This document shows, one piece after another, positions 59,050 to 64,000 of a stretch of DNA of 64,000 bases (position 1 is its first letter; every line of letters starts with the position of its first letter). Origin of the DNA: Glebionis coronaria (taxonomy: Eukaryota > Streptophyta > Magnoliopsida > Asterales > Asteraceae). Made by a program: the position numbers and the translations under genes. The stretch spans positions 405,349,275-405,413,274 of the forward strand of contig CM046878.1 in the NCBI GenBank assembly GCA_025667525.1, given 5' to 3'. The notes beneath the pieces are model-generated. The model ran no database searches, was not told the origin of the DNA, and saw only the letters and a program-made list of their open reading frames with translations.

Positions 59050-60199
59050 CTGTGAGATATCAGCTTGATCAGGCTGGTTTCCTGTCGTCTCAGCTGACTT
59101 TGAGACACTAGACTCCTGTTGTTTGTCAGCCAATGAATCCGAATCCACATGAGTATCTGGACCAGAGGAGGTGTCAGTCTTCTTTCCCTTGGCCTTAGAA
59201 ACAGCTTTGGAGTGGGAAGAAGAGGAGATTTACTTCTTCTTAGGTTGTTGGCCAGATGAAGCCTTGGACTTAGTAGTGTGCTGCCCAGAGGTCAAAGACA
59301 TAGACTTGCCAGCAACACTAGAAGTATTCACCTTCTCAGAGGAAGGGAGCAAGGGCTTCTCAGTGTTTGGTACTTGGTTGGCCACATTCAACATATGGGC
59401 GGTGACAGGGACATCTTCAGCTCCTATTTCCTTGTAGATGGCGCCTGTGATGCGGTAGGGCTTAAGAGCAGTCAAGGCCTTGTTGTGATAGTTATCTCCC
59501 AGCAAGCTTTCGAAGATCAGAGACAGGAAGCGCACATAGCAGATATTCTTTTCCCTGACCTGATTCCTTCCCTTCAGCTGTTCTACAAGGTTGGAGAAGA
59601 GAATGCTTCCAACGTCAACATCAGCTCCCCAGATTAATCCATAAGCAATAGCCTGATGATTGAAAGACATCTGATCCTGTGATCCCTGCATTCCTCCCAG
59701 GGATTTAACTATGTGGGTGAAGAGGACACGCCACATGGGAGTGAAATACTTAATCTTCAGAGGAGATTTGGCGAGGACCTCAGCTGGTGTAAGGGCAGGG
59801 TTAATGTCATGGCAGGGGTTGAGTGTGGCCAGGGCTTCTTTGACAGCCTTTTTGTCAACTACCTTTAGGCATTCATCTCCATGCTTCAATCCGGCCACAC
59901 TTGAAAAGTCTTTAAGGGATAAGGCAAAAGGGTGTTCATTGCATGAAAGGCTAAATGTTATGGTGTCTTCTACCACTTCAGCAGAATACCAGAATTCCCT
60001 AAGGTATTCTTGGTAAAAGGTGGATGGGGATTTGGTGAAGGCTTCACTTAGGTCACAATTCTGCATGAAATTTACCAGATCTGAATAGGTGCTGTTTGGT
60101 GCCTTAATCCATCCAATGGCGTTGTTGGAGGCGAGGATGCTCTCGTTGATCTCGAAGTTAACATTTGAAGCTTTGGGAACTGAAAACGCCATGGATTTG

Positions 60200-60320
60200 A
60201 GGTTGAAGGTGAAAGAAAATGTCGGATAGGTTAAGAGAGATAAGAACTTAGAGAGAGAAGTAGATTTAAGAAATGAGAGTGGTGGTAGGTGAGAAGAGAG
60301 AAGAGACAATATATATTCAA
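60200..60320 (-). promoter_or_regulatory. Putative own promoter and leader of the accessory gene
   Basis: The minus strand has TATATATT at 60316-60309, then a strongly pyrimidine-rich stretch (CTCTTCTCTCTTCTCACC and similar) up to ATG 60192, about 115 nt on. This is the look of a plant core promoter and 5' leader. The same CT tract with AG could instead serve as a splice acceptor for a subgenomic message. Confidence 0.45.
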
Positions 60321-60541
60321 ACTAAGTGAACAGTTATTCAACCGTATTAAATGCAAGGAGCGAAAATGACTGTTCAAGTGGCTCCCCTTGACCTTTCAAA
60401 ATAGTTTGTCTCCTCGTTATCCGAAAAATAAATGATTAAATATTTGAGAATGTTTTTTTGCATTTACTTGGAAAGTAACTACCTAGTTTCATGTGAAAAA
60501 CATTTAATATAGAATCAATCATCTAATGAACACATTTAACA

Positions 60542-62881
60542 TCAAGCCACAGGCTTTGAGATATTGAGCATCCCTAGCTCAACAACTAGCATGTTGAACG
60601 AAGGTTCAGCCAAAGGCTTTGTAAAGATATCAGCTAGTTGCAGCTCTGTGGGAACAAAATGCAGCTCAATATCTCCCTTCATTATATGATCCCTGATAAA
60701 ATGATACCTGATATCAATGTGTTCGGTACGAGAGTGAAGAACAGGGTTGTTGGATATGGCAATGGCGCTGGTGTTGTCACAAAAGATTGGCACTTTGTCA
60801 TACAAGATTTCATAGTCAGCCAATTGACTTTTCATCCAGAGCACTTGAGCACAACAGCTGGCTGCAGCGACATATTCTGCTTCAGCTGAAGACATAGCCA
60901 CAGAGTTTTGCTTCTTAGCACTCCATCCAACCAATTTTCCTCCTAGGATTTGACAGCTGCCTGAAGTGCTTTTCTGTCAATACAGCATCCAGCATAATCT
61001 GAATCTAAATAGGCCTTGAGATCAAAGCCTGATTCCTTTGGATACCATAGGCCTAGGGATGGTGTTCCTTTGAGATACCTGAAAATTCTCTTAACAGCCA
61101 CTAGATGGGATTCTTTTGGGTTAGCTTGGTACCTTACACAGAGACATGTGGAGAATTGGATATCTGGACGACTAGCTGTTAGATACATGAGTGACCCAAT
61201 CATGCCTCTATATAAAGTCTCATTGACAGAGACCCCTGACTCATCAGGGCCCAAGTTGTTGGGTGGAAGCATGGGGCATTTCACTGATGCACAATCAGCT
61301 AAGTCATATTTTTTAAGTAAATCCTTAACATACTTTTCTTGACAAATTGAAATTCCCTTAGGACATTGTTTAATTTGAAAGCCCAAAAAGTAAGTTAATT
61401 CACCCATCATACTCATCTCATATTTCTTGGTCATTAATTTAGCAAAACGTTTACTAAGATTGACATTTGTTGACCCAAAGATGATATCATCCACATAAAT
61501 CTACACAATGATGAAATCACTCTTGTCCTTGAAGGTAAAGAGTGTTTTATCAATAGAACCCCTGACAAATTTATTTTCAGTTAAGAAATTTGAAAGAGTT
61601 TCATACCATGCTCTTGGAGCTTGTTTCAGACCATACATTGCCTTGTGAAGTCTATACACATGGTTGGGAAACTCGCTGTTCTCAAATCCTTCAGGTTGTG
61701 CAACATATACTTCCTCAGCCAAATCACCATTGAGGAAAGCACTCTTAACATCCATCTGATACACCGTGATGTTCATATAGGCAGCATAAGCAAGGAAGAT
61801 TCTGATGGCTTCAAGTCTAGAAACAGGTGCAAAAGTTTCATCATAATCAATTCCTTCAGTCTGAGAGAACCCTTGTGCTACCAGTCTGGCTTTGTTCCTG
61901 ATGATGTTCCCAATTTCATCCATCTTATTTCTATAGATCCATCTAGTGCCTGTGATATTCTTTCCAGGTGGAGCTAGCACTAGTGTTCATACTTTGTTCC
62001 TTTTGAACTGATTGATTTCTTCTTGCATAGCAACTAGCCATCCTTCTTCTACCAGAGCCTCAGCTACTCTTTTAGGTTCAACTTGTGAGAGAAATTCAGC
62101 AAAGAGACATTCATTGGCTGAGGCTGACTTTGAGTCTTGGATTCGCTATCTAGTTGTGACCCCTGCATTTGGTTCCCCAATAATATTGACAAGAAGAATG
62201 TGTTGATCTCTTGACCACTTATTTTGAGGAGCTGGGAACTCAAGGACAGGAGCACTTGTGGGCACATCTGTTACAATTTGAGTTTCATCCTGCTGACTAG
62301 GAGGGCTTTCTTCAAAGACTACTTCAGTGCCAGAGTCTTCTTCACCCATATTAAGATGTGCAACTTCATTATCAGTAGGAGAGTTTTCAGGGATTTGAAG
62401 AGTTGGTGAGTCATCAATAGTCTGAGAAGGACCATCAGAGATTTGAGGTTCTTCTTCATCAAGTTCCTGATAGGTAGAAACTTCTATGTTGTGAGTAGAC
62501 AGAGGGTCAAAGGCAGGGACTTAAGGAGTGAGAGTGTTGGAGTGATGATGACTGGTAGGTCTGGGTTCTGTGAACTCATCACTTGGGAAAGAAATATTTT
62601 CATTAAAATCTATTTCATCACCCTCTGTTCCTGTTCTCTGAATGACTTCATCATCTTCATTGAATCTAACATGGAATGTTTCTTCTACTTCTTGTCTTCT
62701 GATGTTGAATACTCTGAAGGCTTTGGCTGTTGGAGAGTATCCCAAAAAGAAACCATCATCAGCTTTTTCATCAAACTTTCCAAGTTTATCCCTGTAGTTA
62801 TAAATAAACACAGGGCACCCAAACACATGAAAATAGCTGACGTCTGGTGATCTTTTTCTGAAGACTTCATAGGAGGTTTTA
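60542..62881 (-). pseudogene. copia pol (integrase C-terminus, reverse transcriptase, RNase H), broken
   Basis: The minus-strand frame starts within the integrase C-terminal region (SYFHVFGCPVFIYN, FFLGYSPTAKAFRVFN), passes an acidic linker, then RT with the lead-in [36 protein letters not shown] and the catalytic YVDD (near 61495), then RNase H with AMSSAEAEYVAA and FCDNTSAIAI, ending LGMLNISKPVA. Lesions: TAA at 62521, TAG at 62146, TGA near 61987, TAG at 61501, and a one-base deletion near 60985. The upstream gag, protease and integrase core are cut off by the insertion at 62882. The residues before KTSYEVF in the open frame come from that inserted LTR. Confidence 0.88.
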
Positions 62882-64000
62882 TGTAACACCCCCAAATTTA
62901 TACAACTCAATACAGCGGAAGACTAGTTGGTGTTACGGGATAGCACATTACTCACATCATAGACAACGCATAAAAATCGCGTCGTTTTATAATAAAAGCA
63001 TTTCCATTCATAAATATCAAAGTTACATCGGTCCCAAGTCATTATATTTCATACAAAGTTTTACAAAGTATTTGAATGGAAAATATAGTTTAGGTGCGGG
63101 CCATGAATTCTTGTCGTCTTCCCGAGAATTACCTTCAAGTACCTGAGATAAACATGTTAAAAGAAAAGGTCAGCGATAACGCCGAGTGAATTCATAGAGT
63201 TTAATAAAATCCATCAATATAATATCAGTATAAAATAAATACTGAAAGTCATCTTGTACAAATCATTTTAATAGGCCATAAAATAGCCAAAGTCTTTTTT
63301 TACAAATCTTTATCGAAAATCATAATATAGGCATTTGCCTTAAAAATCATTATACGAATCATTGTCGTTAAAAACACCATACAATACGTTTTGCAACGTT
63401 GTATAGATTAAATAAAACCATTATATGAATATGGTTATAAAAAGCCTTAAAAATCATTATACGAGCCAATGTCGTAAAAACGTCATACAATACGTCTTAC
63501 GACGTTGTATGAAAATATAAACCGTTATATGAATATGGTTATGAAAACCAAAACACCAACATAATATCAATAGTATGACCCAGTATTGCTAGTCAGGCAA
63601 TACATCGTAATTCGGAGCGTCTAGTAGTATTTCGGTGATTGGATTATTATAAGCCGCATGACATTGTTACCTTACTAAACCAACAACGGGTAGCTAACCC
63701 GATACCAGTTTTGCCCATCTAAAGTAGCGTGTCGTCACAAAGGTCACGCTATGGAAATCTTCTCATACATAAATTCGCTTACCAATCAATGTGGCACGAC
63801 GGGGATCAACCGTCAAGGCGCGAATTGGGGTGATCGTCCCCAAATAGTACTATTAAATGCATAAGCGTCTACCAAATCCCGGTAGTTCACAATTAATGCT
63901 AATGGGACTTTTAGTGACATAACCTAACTTTAATAATCCATTTAATTTCATCTATCGGGTCCTTTAATCATTTATCGGGTCATACAATCGGGTCATTCAA
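62882..64000 (-). mobile_element. Chromovirus-type LTR, running off the window
   Basis: The sequence begins TGTAACACCCCC, close to the LTR edge TTTAACACCCCC at 33287 and 41584, and shares motifs with them (CGTCAACC..., ATAGTACTAT, CATAAGCG). It interrupts the integrase region of the Sirevirus-like element. By analogy it lies on the minus strand. Its length and interior are unknown. Confidence 0.7.
63338..63548. repeat. Two tandem units of about 105 bp with internal hairpin
   Basis: Both units start CCTTAAAAATCATTATACGA and end with ATATGAATATGGTTAT. Each contains an inverted repeat, CATACAATACG...CGTTGTATG in the clearer second copy. Confidence 0.8.

Larger units (their letters stand above)
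56044..60192 (-). pseudogene. Accessory ('envelope-like') gene of the Sirevirus-like element, with one intron
   Basis: ATG at 60192 (CC ATG GCG context). Exon 1 runs 60192-59050 and exon 2 58319-56044, about 1,140 codons once the 730-nt intron is removed. Codon phase is preserved: CAG|GT at 59050/59049 and AG|GCT at 58320/58319, both on codon borders. The N-terminal 280 residues are a globular part with many aromatic residues (EFWYSAEVV, MWRVLFTHIVKSLGGMQGS). Then come a Lys/Ser-rich linker, a strongly acidic stretch (near 58110-58150), an Arg/Ala-rich coiled-coil-like part with KKLKF (near 57150), and a helical C-terminus with a basic NKRRRI. No signal peptide or clear membrane span is seen, so 'envelope' is a positional label only. 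Lesions: TAA at 59230, TAG at 57885, a one-base frameshift near 57066. Confidence 0.7.
55150..62881 (-). mobile_element. Second Sirevirus-like element, minus strand, with intron-containing accessory gene
   Basis: Read on the minus strand: truncated pol (62881-60542), accessory gene (60192-56044), polypurine tract (55856-55873), then a 3' LTR starting TGTTGGG at 55855. The 5' part is missing because another LTR interrupts at 62882. The left end of the LTR is only approximate, set where the gag-like frame of the neighbouring element stops. Pol-then-extra-gene order is that of Sireviruses with an 'envelope-like' ORF. Confidence 0.8.

Noticed and set aside
59230..60309. Start of the accessory protein at the first in-frame Met (60309)
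   Set aside because: That Met lies in the CT-rich leader next to the TATA motif; the ATG at 60192 has a better context and begins the globular domain.

Overview
The window is a block of nuclear DNA from a flowering plant, built almost entirely of transposable elements. Athila-type Ty3/gypsy elements with tRNA-Asp primer sites, chromovirus LTRs, Sirevirus-like Ty1/copia elements, an L1-type LINE relic, a Stowaway MITE and a Mutator-type MITE all point to a plant. The flavour of the gag and accessory proteins suggests Asteraceae, perhaps Anthemideae; that part is inference. I found no intact host gene, rRNA gene or CRISPR array. One short exon-like stretch (12733-12890) may be a host gene fragment.

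Layout. 1-8766: 3' half of an Athila-like element (gag-protease ORF, long non-coding tail, polypurine tract, 3' LTR from 4967). 8767-12308: a 1.62-kb inverted repeat made of chromovirus-type LTR sequence around a 293-bp spacer that carries an initiator-Met primer site. 12309-15654: exon-like fragment, a copia-like polypurine tract plus LTR, a MULE MITE with a 9-bp target duplication, and a Stowaway MITE. 15770-22767: a full-length minus-strand copia element with five stops and a frameshift, probably sitting in the 3' region of a LINE relic (15655-15769 and 22768-24416).

24417-55150 is a nest. A Sirevirus-like element (LTR pieces 24417-24987 and 52919-53375, primer site 53378, decayed gag to about 55.1 kb) is split inside its LTR by a 27.9-kb Athila element (24988-52918, LTRs about 3.06 kb). 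That Athila element received a gag-only copia derivative in its 5' LTR (25038-29425, TSD AAACA) and an 11.2-kb chromovirus derivative with 2.9-kb LTRs and a decayed interior (33287-44485, TSD AAAAG). The Sirevirus gag is then interrupted by a second, minus-strand Sirevirus-like element (about 55150-62881), which is itself cut at 62882 by another chromovirus-type LTR running off the window.

The most unusual piece is the accessory gene of the second Sirevirus-like element (60192-56044, minus). It has a plant-style TATA box and pyrimidine-rich leader of its own. It also has a 730-nt intron (58320-59049) whose splice sites join the two halves in frame, and that intron carries four tandem units of about 103 bp, each able to form two hairpins. 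A second theme is parasitism: two divergent Athila elements carry only gag-protease with the same C-terminal motif, one copia element carries only gag, and one chromovirus derivative has a dead interior. All must have depended on enzymes supplied by other elements.
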